Shown: positions 1 through 6,764 of the stretch, one piece after another
How the letters are laid out: each line of letters opens with the position of its first letter
Position numbering within the stretch: position 1 is the first letter of the stretch
DNA from: JBBROH01 sp038229595
GTDB taxonomy: Bacteria; Chloroflexota; Chloroflexia; QHBQ01
Length of the DNA: 7,497 bases
Direction of reading: 5' to 3'
Assembly (NCBI GenBank): GCA_038229595.1
Contig: JBBROH010000199.1
Span: 1-7,497 of the forward strand
Translations under genes and position numbers: made by a program
Notes under the pieces: generated by a model
What the model was told of the DNA's origin: nothing
Databases searched by the model: none
Seen by the model: only the letters and a program-made list of their open reading frames with translations

Positions 1-212
1 ATAGCACTTAGCTCCTGCTCTTTCGCCTTGCGCTCGTAGCGGCGCACGACCGCCAGCCGCAACACGGCGAAGTCCAGCATCTCCTCCGCGCTGTACTGCA
101 CGATCACCTGCGCTTGTGGTCGGCTCAGGCCCAACCCACGCAACTCCTCGTCGCTAAGGCCCGCTATCATCTCGGCGGGTGCGATTAGCATCCCGTTCTC
201 TGGTTCGTTCAT
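1..212 (-). CDS. Unrecognised protein, 5' part of gene (N-terminal 70 codons)
   Basis: The reading frame opens at an ATG (212-210) and runs open to the window edge, so only about 70 residues are seen. The ATG shares ATGA with the TGA stop of the VirB4 gene, a 4-nt overlap typical of translational coupling. A G-rich Shine-Dalgarno-like stretch (GAGGGGG) lies about 10 nt upstream, inside the VirB4 gene. The peptide starts MNEPENGMLIAPAEMIAGLS and continues with an acidic, probably helical stretch that ends in a basic RRYERKAKEQ segment. There is no signal peptide and no membrane segment, so a cytoplasmic location is likely. A second Met at residue 8 is a possible start but has a poorer upstream site. 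I do not recognise the family. Position suggests a partner or accessory of the VirB4 ATPase, which is an inference from context only. Confidence 0.75.
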   Translation of the reverse strand, partial: MNEPENGMLIAPAEMIAGLSDEELRGLGLSRPQAQVIVQYSAEEMLDFAVLRLAVVRRYERKAKEQELSA

Positions 213-3025
213 GCGACCAATTCCCCCTCGTCAAGCTCACCCAATACTCGCAGTTCTTCAGCGGCGCGCCCCTCTACTACGGTGTCTGCCTTCCGCAAGA
301 AGTCGTCGCCCAGGTCGTACTGGGCGTGGATCACCTTGCTGCCGGTCACGATCAGCACCTCGCCCGGCTTGGCACTGAGTAGGGTTGCTAGCTGGCTGGG
401 GGTCAGGTTGAACTGTGCGGCCAACTCTGCGATGTTGCTGCCCAGCCTCGCCTGCCGCCCCAGCTTGTAGATCGCCGTGTTGCCCAGGATCCACTTGCCC
501 ATCTCGTTACCTGCCAGGGTACCGAGGTTCTGGTCGGCAGCCACAATCCGGTTCTGCAAGGCTCTCATCCGCTTGTACCAGCTGGTGATCCGCTTGGCAA
601 AATAGGCGTTGTTCTCCATCAGGAGGATGCCGATCTCGTCTATAATCGTCACCCTCGGCTTGGGGTGGTCTACCGTCTCCTGCCAGATATGCTCCATGAT
701 GATGTACATCACCAAAGCCCGCTGATCTTCCAGCACGTCGCGCACGCCGAACGCGACGAAGCGGTTGTCGAGGGGCACGTTGGTGTAACCGTTGTAACCC
801 TTGCCGTAAGCGTCAGGGTCAATGAACACCTCCAACTGCGAAACGAGGTCGCCCGCCCCTTCTGCCACCAGGTAGGGCATGATGTCTTCCAGGATCGGGG
901 TGCTGCGCTGCAAAGGCGCAAGCTGGGGGTTGAAGGGCTTGCGCTCGGTCTCAGCGTAGCGCACAGCGGTGGCGATGGTCGCCTCGTCGGCCCGCACGCC
1001 GAGGGTGCGGCGGAAAGCCGTTCCTAGCTCGTCCCTGCTGACCCCACCCCGGCAATAGGCCGCTACCAGGTCGGCTACCTGGGCCTGTACCTCCATAGGG
1101 AAGCCGAGGGTCAGGCAGATCGCTTTGGAAATCTGCGGCAGGGTCGGACTGGCCGCCTCGAAGTGGGCGTACATCGCCTTCATGCCCCGGTTGATCATGT
1201 TCAGGATGCTGTTGCCGATCTCCCGCCCGATCATCAGGCCGAAGATGGCCCGCACGTAATTTAGCTTGAAGCCGAGTGAGATCAGCCGCCCGCTGCTGCG
1301 CCGCCGGTCTAGCACGTTGATCACCTTGTCCGATCCCAGGCTGAAGTTGACGTAAGACCCACCCACCATGCGGGTGAAGGGCATCACCCCACCCTGGGGG
1401 TCAATAAAGAAGCCTTGCAACTGCTGCTTCTTGAGCATCTGCTGGTAAAGCTCTTTGAGCATCGAGAAGGTCTTGCCGCCGCCGGTGGTGGCGACGAACA
1501 CCTCGTTGCCCGCCTTCTGGTTGGGGTCAATCTTGAGCGGGTCGATCACGACCAAGCCACCGTCGGCGGCCTGCCCGACTAGCTGCCCGCCGGGGATGTC
1601 AATAGTGGCGATCAGCGGCGTGACCGTGGCGGCTACGACTGCGCTGGAGACGTTGCGCTCGACCGTCTCGGTCAGGGTCTTGCCGATCACCCGCTGCATG
1701 AACTTTTGCAGCCCGCTGCCCTGGTCGGCCCCACCCCGCTCGCGCACCCGGTTCCAGCCGATAGGCATCACCGAGTGGTAGGCGTAGAGTTGATCCAGCC
1801 GCATGATGTAGGGGTTGAGCCGCATCTGGCTCATGATCTGGTAGACCTGCGCCCTGGCCCGGCGCATCTCGCGCAAGCTGTTGCCGCTGACGGCCACGTA
1901 CAGCGAAGCCATGAACACCCTCCCACCCTGGTCGGCCAGCATCTGGCGCAGGCTGGCCGCGTGGGTTTGGGCACGGCTCAGTTTGCGGTTGGCCCGGTCG
2001 TCGTCGGCAGCCCAGCCCAGCATCCGCTCGTTCTTGCCCAGCTTCGTCTCGGCAACCTCGTTCGGGATGGGATCGTAGTGGATGCCCATCTCCAACCGCC
2101 GCGCCCCCCGGTAGCGGAGGAGCGGCAGTAGCCAGCCGGGCTTGACCTCCGACGGCCAGCCCGCGTTCGACAGCACCGAGATGTAGCGACCGCCCCAGCG
2201 CATCCCGTCGGCGAACTCGTCGTAGTCGGGTGGAGCCAGCGCGTCGCGCCCGCCGCTGGCGATCCCACCGGTGATGCCCGCGAGGAGCTGCATCACCCCG
2301 GCCTGGTTCAGCACCTCGGCCTCCATGCCCGCCTGGGAGAGGTAGCCGACTGCTGCCTGCGCCCGCTGAGAGAGCAGGGCCGCAACGTGCGCCGGGATGT
2401 TCTCCACCCGGTTCTGGCGCAGCCGCGCCTCGCCCACTTCGGCCCGCTCCAACCGCAGCACGTCGCCGAAAGCGTCTACGAACTCCGCCCCGATCCGCTG
2501 CAATACCCCCGGCCTGCGCTCCTCGTCCTCTAGCTCCGACCCTGCCGCGCCGACCATCTGCAACTGGGCGTTCTTCGTCTCTGCCAGAGCCAGCGTGTTC
2601 GAGCGTTGCACGATGCCACCCTTCTGCCGCATCTTCTTGAGGTGGTTGATCTCGTCGTAGTAGCAATCGCGCAGCAGTGGGTTGCGCTCGGTGAGCCGCA
2701 ACCTGCTCAGTTCCTCGATCATGGGGTCGAGGCTGCGCTCCTGGCAGTCGTAGTGCCAGGAGAAGCTGCTCTCTTGCTGATCGGCGTGGGCGGCCAGGTG
2801 GCCGACCGAGGCGTAGCGTTCCAGCACCGACTGGATGTGCAGGTTGATGCCGCCTACTTTAACCAGGCTGGCGAAGCGTAGCTCGGTGCCGACGATCCCT
2901 TCCTTGATCACCTTACAGGGGAAGATGTCCTGGGTGTAGAACGCCGCTGCCAGGGCCGGGGTTTTGCGCCAGGGTGGGGTCGGTACTTTCAATTGCCCTT
3001 TTACTTGGTCGCGGAGCGTTGCCAT
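209..3025 (-). CDS. virB4: VirB4/TraC-family type IV secretion ATPase
   Basis: This is a 938-aa cytoplasmic or membrane-associated ATPase. Members of this family power assembly and substrate or pilin handling in type IV secretion systems. Residues about 290-430 resemble the CagE/TrbE/VirB4 middle region (for example MRLDQLYAYHSVMPIGWN). The ATPase domain follows. Walker A is ATTGGGKT at residues 512-519 (nt 1466-1492), then an IDPQGG strand at about 541-546. Walker B is VTIIDE with Asp-Glu at 796-797 (nt 635-640), then a sensor-like AADQNLGTL motif at about 829-837 and GNTAIYKLGRQA just after, as in VirB4 proteins. The start chosen is MATLRDQV at 3025, because AAGGA lies 9 nt upstream. The open frame extends to 3094, but that start would run into the preceding gene. 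The protein is longer than many VirB4s (roughly 800 aa), apparently through a helical N-terminal stretch at about 120-250. Its end overlaps the next gene by 4 nt. The family call is firm; the transported substrate is unknown. Confidence 0.93.
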   Translation of the reverse strand: MATLRDQVKGQLKVPTPPWRKTPALAAAFYTQDIFPCKVIKEGIVGTELRFASLVKVGGINLHIQSVLERYASVGHLAAHADQQESSFSWHYDCQERSLDPMIEELSRLRLTERNPLLRDCYYDEINHLKKMRQKGGIVQRSNTLALAETKNAQLQMVGAAGSELEDEERRPGVLQRIGAEFVDAFGDVLRLERAEVGEARLRQNRVENIPAHVAALLSQRAQAAVGYLSQAGMEAEVLNQAGVMQLLAGITGGIASGGRDALAPPDYDEFADGMRWGGRYISVLSNAGWPSEVKPGWLLPLLRYRGARRLEMGIHYDPIPNEVAETKLGKNERMLGWAADDDRANRKLSRAQTHAASLRQMLADQGGRVFMASLYVAVSGNSLREMRRARAQVYQIMSQMRLNPYIMRLDQLYAYHSVMPIGWNRVRERGGADQGSGLQKFMQRVIGKTLTETVERNVSSAVVAATVTPLIATIDIPGGQLVGQAADGGLVVIDPLKIDPNQKAGNEVFVATTGGGKTFSMLKELYQQMLKKQQLQGFFIDPQGGVMPFTRMVGGSYVNFSLGSDKVINVLDRRRSSGRLISLGFKLNYVRAIFGLMIGREIGNSILNMINRGMKAMYAHFEAASPTLPQISKAICLTLGFPMEVQAQVADLVAAYCRGGVSRDELGTAFRRTLGVRADEATIATAVRYAETERKPFNPQLAPLQRSTPILEDIMPYLVAEGAGDLVSQLEVFIDPDAYGKGYNGYTNVPLDNRFVAFGVRDVLEDQRALVMYIIMEHIWQETVDHPKPRVTIIDEIGILLMENNAYFAKRITSWYKRMRALQNRIVAADQNLGTLAGNEMGKWILGNTAIYKLGRQARLGSNIAELAAQFNLTPSQLATLLSAKPGEVLIVTGSKVIHAQYDLGDDFLRKADTVVEGRAAEELRVLGELDEGELVA

Positions 3026-3034
3026 AGTCTTTGT

Positions 3035-3039
3035 TCCTT
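3035..3039 (-). promoter_or_regulatory. Ribosome binding site deciding the VirB4 start
   Basis: AAGGA on the minus strand, 9 nt before the ATG at 3025. It lies in the 44-nt gap after the preceding gene's stop (3072-3070) and favours the 3025 start over the in-frame ATG at 3094, which would overlap that gene. Confidence 0.7.
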
Positions 3040-3069
3040 CAATTTGTAGAAGTTGGTGTACAATCTGGC

Positions 3070-3933
3070 TTACCAGCCGACGGCGAAGCTGCACCCACTA
3101 CCGGCGGCGTAGAGGGCAGGGTGGCTATAGTCCAGTGGACTATTTAGCTTGATCAGTTGATCGTCAACCGTAAGCTGCTGACCGAGACCGCTCACGAACA
3201 CGGTGTGCGAACCGACGTATTCGCGGGGGATGGTGGCGAGGGTGGTTGGCTCCGGGCCGGAACTCCCCAACCCCGGCAGCGGCAAGGGGTAACGCTGCAC
3301 CGCCGTCTTGCCCTTGCCTGCGTAGCGTAGCCGCAAGATGGTGGGGCTGCGCTCCGGGCCGAAGGCGAGGCCACAATCCTCGCCGGAGGCCACCACCGTG
3401 ACGATGAAACCTTCCGGGATAGGTTGCGGCAGCCAGGCGATCCCCTCCCCTTCCATCACGTCGTAAGGCAGGCTGAAGCTGGCAGTGTTACCAACCACCT
3501 GCCAGGTGCCACCCACGCCGGTGGGCAGTTCAGCGGCCCGCACAGTGAAGGCAGCAGGTGACGCAGTCGCGACGACGGCACTAGCGGTGCTGACCGGAGC
3601 TTGTGGGTCGAAGGGGCGGGTAGCGGCGGGACTGGCAACCGGGTTAGGTGGCAGCGTAGCAATGACAGTGGCTGGCTGGCTGGTGATCGCTGGCAGCACT
3701 TCAGGGTTGACCGCCTGTGGGTAGGTTGCCGTCGGGATTGCGATCACCAGCGGCGTAGCGGTGGGAGCAGATAGGCGCGGCGGCAACGTGGGAGTAAAAG
3801 CGAGCGCAACCGCAGTCGGGCTGACTTTACGCGGCGCGGTGGTCTGCCCACCGAACATGATGATGATAAGTAGCATCGTCACCAGCCCCAAGCCAGTGAG
3901 CAAGCCCAACATCTTGTACCTGTTCTGTCGCAT
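3070..3933 (-). CDS. Membrane-anchored stalk protein with beta-rich C-terminal domain
   Basis: This 287-aa protein is predicted to lie mostly outside the cytoplasm. Residues 1-7 are basic (MRQNRYK) and 8-28 form a strongly hydrophobic segment (LGLLTGLGLVTMLLIIIMF) with no clear cleavage site, so a signal anchor is likely. Residues 29-135 are a low-complexity linker rich in Pro, Thr, Ala and Val with TPTLPP and PTATP units. Residues 137-287 look like a compact beta-domain. Its end has alternating strands with a VDDQLIKL turn and a closing ALYAAGSGCSFAVGW. This is reminiscent of concanavalin/LamG-like jelly-roll domains, but that is low-confidence recognition. Cys187 and Cys281 are the only cysteines and could form a disulphide. 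The start has a good site, AGGAAGGA at 3948-3941, 7 nt upstream. It follows a 162-nt gap and precedes the VirB4 gene by 44 nt, so it may be a surface or envelope component of the same secretion system. I do not recognise a named family. Confidence 0.85.
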   Translation of the reverse strand: MRQNRYKMLGLLTGLGLVTMLLIIIMFGGQTTAPRKVSPTAVALAFTPTLPPRLSAPTATPLVIAIPTATYPQAVNPEVLPAITSQPATVIATLPPNPVASPAATRPFDPQAPVSTASAVVATASPAAFTVRAAELPTGVGGTWQVVGNTASFSLPYDVMEGEGIAWLPQPIPEGFIVTVVASGEDCGLAFGPERSPTILRLRYAGKGKTAVQRYPLPLPGLGSSGPEPTTLATIPREYVGSHTVFVSGLGQQLTVDDQLIKLNSPLDYSHPALYAAGSGCSFAVGW

Positions 3934-3960
3934 CCTTGCTTCCTTCCTGTACCACCGCTG

Positions 3961-4030
3961 CTAACTGAGCGTTAGTTGTGCTGGCTGAGAGTTAAGGGGT
4001 GAACGTGAGCGAGACTTCCCCGCCTAACTC
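3961..4030. repeat. Clustered GTTAG/CTAAC half-sites forming inverted repeats
   Basis: Four related elements fall in 70 bp: CTAACT at 3961-3966, GTTAGT at 3971-3976, GAGTTA at 3989-3994 and CTAACTC at 4024-4030. The first two form a 5-bp inverted repeat with a 5-nt loop. The last two form a longer imperfect one: GAGTTA pairs with TAACTC, then after a small internal loop GGGG (3996-3999) pairs with CCCC (4018-4021), leaving an 18-nt loop. They could be operator half-sites or leader RNA structure ahead of the stalk-protein gene. The arms are short, so chance is possible. Confidence 0.35.
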
Positions 4031-4060
4031 ACCAGCCTTACTTGGGAACATACAGCAGTT

Positions 4061-4089
4061 GATGAGTGGTTAATTGCTTGACCATCATC
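4061..4089 (-). other. Stem-loop just after the ATPase-like gene, possible weak terminator or processing site
   Basis: GATGA (4061-4065) plus TGGT (4067-4070) pair with ACCA (4081-4084) plus TCATC (4085-4089). This gives nine base pairs with a single bulged base (4066) around a 10-nt loop. Read on the minus strand it starts 6 nt after the TAA stop of the ATPase-like gene (4098-4096). No U-run follows the stem, so it is not a standard intrinsic terminator. It may stabilise a 3' end, be a processing site, or partly end transcription between the two gene groups. Confidence 0.4.
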
Positions 4090-4095
4090 GCTTAC

Positions 4096-5100
4096 TTACA
4101 CACTCAACCTGTCGAGGATGAGGGTAAGGGTGTTCCAATCCTCTTGCCGTACAAGGGGAAACACGGTCTCCCACCACGTGCGTAGCTGCCCTACCGCCAA
4201 GTTAGCGGCTGGTTCACCCGCCAGCACGTTGCCGCCCAACACCTCGGTGCGGTAATCGTTGTCGGTCAACAGCCGGTGGACGGTAGCAAGGGTAGCGATG
4301 GGACGGTAGGTGAGTAGGGTCAGGATGGCTTGGTTAAGGATGTTTTGCAGGCGTGGGGTGTTGTCGGTACCGAGCCACTCCTCAGCAGCCTTGAGCATAT
4401 TGGCGTGGCGATCCACCAACTGCTGGGGGGCAGATTGGACGAGCGTAGCCAACTCACTAACCTCTAGCACAAGGTGGAAGGGCTGCACCGTACCGTCGCT
4501 TACCTGCAATCCTTCACCGCGTTGCGCTTCATGCAAGCGGCTGAGGTGCGCTTCGCTCAAGCCAAGCTGCGCCCGATTATCCTGTAGATCAAGATAGCCC
4601 CACCCGCGATGCCCCAGCAACAGGTACGTATCAGTCGAGCGTAGCACTGTCTCAAGCAGCATGGGCGAATAGGCGTAGAACGTCTGACTGAGTACAACGA
4701 GGCTGAGGTTCAAGTTGTCAAAGATCACCAACCTACGCCGGGGATACTCTACGGCCTGCTGCTTGATGAAGTTCACAACTTGAGTTGCGGCCTGTGCCTG
4801 CTCACTGACGGGGAGATCACGGAGGAGAAAGATAACGGCGCGGCTGGTGAGGGGTTGGGACAGGGGCACACCAGCCTGGGCTGCTACGTCTACCACCTGC
4901 CAGCCAGGAAGTTGAGGCACGTCTTTGGGACTGTGATCAATATCCAGGAAGTAAACCTCGGTTTCCGGTTGGGAGTTGTAGGTGCAACTGGCGAGAGCAT
5001 AGGCGAGGAGCGACCTCCCCGAACTCGTCGCCCCGACAATGGTGATGTTGCTTCGTTCGCGGGTTAGTTCTTTCAGATCAAGGTCTGGCAGGTCAGACAT
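4096..5100 (-). CDS. P-loop ATPase-like protein with altered Walker A, related to the VirB4/VirD4/HerA group
   Basis: This is a 334-aa, probably cytoplasmic protein without membrane segments. A P-loop stands at residues 23-30 as GATSSGRS (nt 5011-5034), where Arg29 (codon AGG) replaces the usual Lys. A Walker B-like strand, RRLVIFDNLNLS at about 122-133, has Asp128 followed by Asn instead of Glu. A stretch at about 181-210 (GLSEAHLSRLH, RGEGL, PFHLVLE) recalls the closing strands of VirB4/HerA ATPases. The C-terminal 90 residues (RLQNILNQAILTLL, then HRLLTDNDYR, then LRTWWETVF) resemble, from memory, the helical segment of Chloroflexota-style coupling-protein ATPases. In those proteins that segment lies before Walker B; here it lies after it. 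The start is supported by AAGGAG 7 nt upstream, and the gene overlaps the propeller gene by 8 nt. GC content is visibly lower than in the neighbours. A catalytically weak accessory ATPase of the secretion locus is the best guess. Confidence 0.8.
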   Translation of the reverse strand: MSDLPDLDLKELTRERSNITIVGATSSGRSLLAYALASCTYNSQPETEVYFLDIDHSPKDVPQLPGWQVVDVAAQAGVPLSQPLTSRAVIFLLRDLPVSEQAQAATQVVNFIKQQAVEYPRRRLVIFDNLNLSLVVLSQTFYAYSPMLLETVLRSTDTYLLLGHRGWGYLDLQDNRAQLGLSEAHLSRLHEAQRGEGLQVSDGTVQPFHLVLEVSELATLVQSAPQQLVDRHANMLKAAEEWLGTDNTPRLQNILNQAILTLLTYRPIATLATVHRLLTDNDYRTEVLGGNVLAGEPAANLAVGQLRTWWETVFPLVRQEDWNTLTLILDRLSV

Positions 5101-6760
5101 GGGAGTTCTCCTTAAGTATGTTGAACTGATAGATGCAGTTGATAGTAGCCGACAGGTAGGTTGACTTTAGCATTAAGGGCGTTGCCGTCACAGTCGGTTG
5201 GGGATAGAGCGGTGGCACAGCCCGGTGCTGGTAGTAGAGTTGCATCAATGCCCCGCGTCCTTCGTCGCCCAGGGTCGCGGTGATGTGATCCGACCAGGCG
5301 GTATGCAGCCACTCCACCACCGGCTGTCCACTACCAGCGGGCGGCTGGTACTGCGAAGGGGCCGGGGCGACCGCGCAGGTGGGGTGCTTCTCCCTGAAGT
5401 GGTCGCCGCCCCAGACGTACTGGGGAGCTGCCCAGTGCTGGCCGTCCGAGGAGTAGGAGTAGACCACCATCAGGCCGCGCCCGCGTCCCTGCCCGGCGAT
5501 CACGGTGGCGGTGGCGTTCGCCGTCGGCACCGCAGCGGCCCGCGTGGCCGCTTCTGCGGCGAACAGGGTCGCTACCGGCCCGCCCTGCTGTGCCACCCGC
5601 GTCTGCTCCCCAGCTACGGCGGTGTTCCTAGCGTCGGCAGTCAGCTGCGCGGCCACCTCGTCCCCGGCGCGGGGGTCTTGAGCCGACGACCAGTCGTACA
5701 TCCAGAACAGGTAGCGTTGACCGCGACTGTCCTGGCAGAGTGCGGGCGCAACGTTGTCCGGGGCGGGCGAGTTGAACTGGATCGTGGTCGTCATCCAGCC
5801 GCCCATCGCGGGACCGTATTTGCTGGGGTTCCACTCGCGGTAGCACATATCTTTGCCCGCCTCGTTCACCCGACACTCGAAGGCAGCGGCCATGCCCCCA
5901 TCGCGCAGGCCGAGGGCGGCGACACGGTACTGCTGATCGTTATTGATGTTGTGTCCGGCACTGTCGGTCTCGGTGAAGAAGTGCGTCACCCAGATGTTGT
6001 CCCGCGCTCCGTTGGCGGGGTATGCGTCGGCCAGCACGTAGCGGCCCAGGCGGTAGTCGCCCCACAGGACGTGCGGCGCGCCCTGTACGATGGCAAGGGC
6101 GGGCAGCCACGAAGGGTTAGGCTGTGAAGTGGTGGTTAGGGGCAACTGCACCTGCCAACTCCACTCGCCGCCAGTCAGGGCATAGAGGTAGAGACTGGTA
6201 CCGCTGTGTCCAGCCAGGATGTAAGCGGTGTTGTTCTGCGCCGCCAGCGCGTCGATCTTCATCCGCTCGCTCTGCGACCCCGGCACTTCGGCTAGCGGCA
6301 ACAGTTGCCCGCCGACCGCCCGCTGGCGGTAATTGAGCGAGTAGTAAGGCCAGCCGTAGGCGGTGTACCAGAGCATATGCAGTTTGCCGTCGTCAGTCGC
6401 CGCTGCCTGCACGTTGCCCGCACTGTCGGGGTACTGGGGGTAGCCGCCAGCCGCCTGCGCCGTCCAACTCAAGTAACCGCTGGCGGCGATGGAGTGCTGG
6501 TAGTAAACCGTGTCGAGGTAGCCCCACTGATCCACGATGGAGAGTGACGCATCGCGCTCGGCTACGATCTTCGGCCACAAGATCCAGTGGTTGTTCGCGG
6601 GGCCGACCGGCAAGGGGGCTGACCAGGCCAGGTCAGGCAGCGGCTCCGGGGCGGTCGCATTGATGGACGCAGGCAAACCGGCGGTAGCGGGGGCGGTGAT
6701 CGCCAGCCAGAGCGCGGCAGAGCCGACAAATAGTAGTCCTAGCAGGTTACGATAGCGCAT
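5093..6760 (-). CDS. Exported BNR/sialidase-like beta-propeller protein with Ala-rich insert
   Basis: This is a 555-aa protein with an N-terminal export signal: basic MRYRN, a hydrophobic core to about residue 22, and a likely cleavage after PATA (about residue 27). The body carries spaced His/Trp blade-like motifs: LHMLWYT at 127-133, PHVLWGD at 229-235, RYLFWMYD at 349-356 and LHTAWSD at 485-491. Tyr-rich turns accompany them (TVYYQHS at 84-90, LYYQHRA at 508-514). This pattern suits a BNR/sialidase-like beta-propeller; I see no convincing catalytic set, so a binding role is as likely as an enzyme. Residues 361-428 are an Ala/Thr/Gln-rich, probably helical insert between blades. The end has a short PTVTATP linker and an odd, lower-GC tail. 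The start follows a 4-nt gap after the membrane-protein gene and has only a weak purine-rich site (AAAGAGAG), suggesting coupling. The next gene overlaps it by 8 nt. It probably works at the cell surface, for example in contact or adhesion; that role is an inference. Confidence 0.82.
   Translation of the reverse strand: MRYRNLLGLLFVGSAALWLAITAPATAGLPASINATAPEPLPDLAWSAPLPVGPANNHWILWPKIVAERDASLSIVDQWGYLDTVYYQHSIAASGYLSWTAQAAGGYPQYPDSAGNVQAAATDDGKLHMLWYTAYGWPYYSLNYRQRAVGGQLLPLAEVPGSQSERMKIDALAAQNNTAYILAGHSGTSLYLYALTGGEWSWQVQLPLTTTSQPNPSWLPALAIVQGAPHVLWGDYRLGRYVLADAYPANGARDNIWVTHFFTETDSAGHNINNDQQYRVAALGLRDGGMAAAFECRVNEAGKDMCYREWNPSKYGPAMGGWMTTTIQFNSPAPDNVAPALCQDSRGQRYLFWMYDWSSAQDPRAGDEVAAQLTADARNTAVAGEQTRVAQQGGPVATLFAAEAATRAAAVPTANATATVIAGQGRGRGLMVVYSYSSDGQHWAAPQYVWGGDHFREKHPTCAVAPAPSQYQPPAGSGQPVVEWLHTAWSDHITATLGDEGRGALMQLYYQHRAVPPLYPQPTVTATPLMLKSTYLSATINCIYQFNILKENSHV
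5108..5113 (-). promoter_or_regulatory. Strong ribosome binding site of the ATPase-like gene, inside the upstream coding region
   Basis: AAGGAG lies 7 nt before the ATG at 5100 and within the last codons of the propeller gene (stop 5095-5093). This arrangement favours coupled translation of the two genes. Confidence 0.75.
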
Positions 6761-6764
6761 TGCT

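Larger units (their letters stand above)
3934..4095 (-). promoter_or_regulatory. 162-bp intergenic region, possible promoter/leader of the stalk protein-VirB4 unit
   Basis: This is the only sizeable gap in the window and the most likely place for an internal promoter. A weak minus-strand pair is visible: TTAACC (4073-4068) and TATGTT (4052-4047), each 4 of 6 to the sigma-70 consensus but only 15 bp apart. The region also holds a bulged 9-bp stem-loop and several GTTAG/CTAAC half-sites, listed separately. Near its low-coordinate end is the ribosome binding site AGGAAGGA (3948-3941) of the stalk-protein gene. No small ORF with a good start stands out. Confidence 0.3.

Noticed and set aside
1599..2666. 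Long minus-strand open frame of 355 codons inside the VirB4 gene
   Set aside because: It is rich in Arg, Gly and Ala, as expected for an off-frame reading of GC-rich DNA, and lies wholly within the convincing VirB4 reading frame that carries family motifs.
3044..3063. TTGTA/TACAA inverted repeat before the VirB4 gene
   Set aside because: The stem is only 5 A/T-rich pairs with a 10-nt loop and does not extend; it is easily due to chance.
3026..3094. Longer N-terminus for VirB4 starting at 3094
   Set aside because: It would overlap the preceding gene by 25 nt and add a segment with no family likeness. A good ribosome binding site exists for the ATG at 3025.
4061..4089. Standard rho-independent terminator
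   Set aside because: The stem is present, but no run of U follows it on the minus strand and GC content of the stem is modest, so it was kept only as a stem-loop of unknown role.
5198..6127. Plus-strand open frame of 309 codons opposite the propeller gene
   Set aside because: Low-complexity Arg/Gly/Val/His composition without any domain. The opposite strand has a signal peptide and repeated blade motifs, so this is an antisense shadow.
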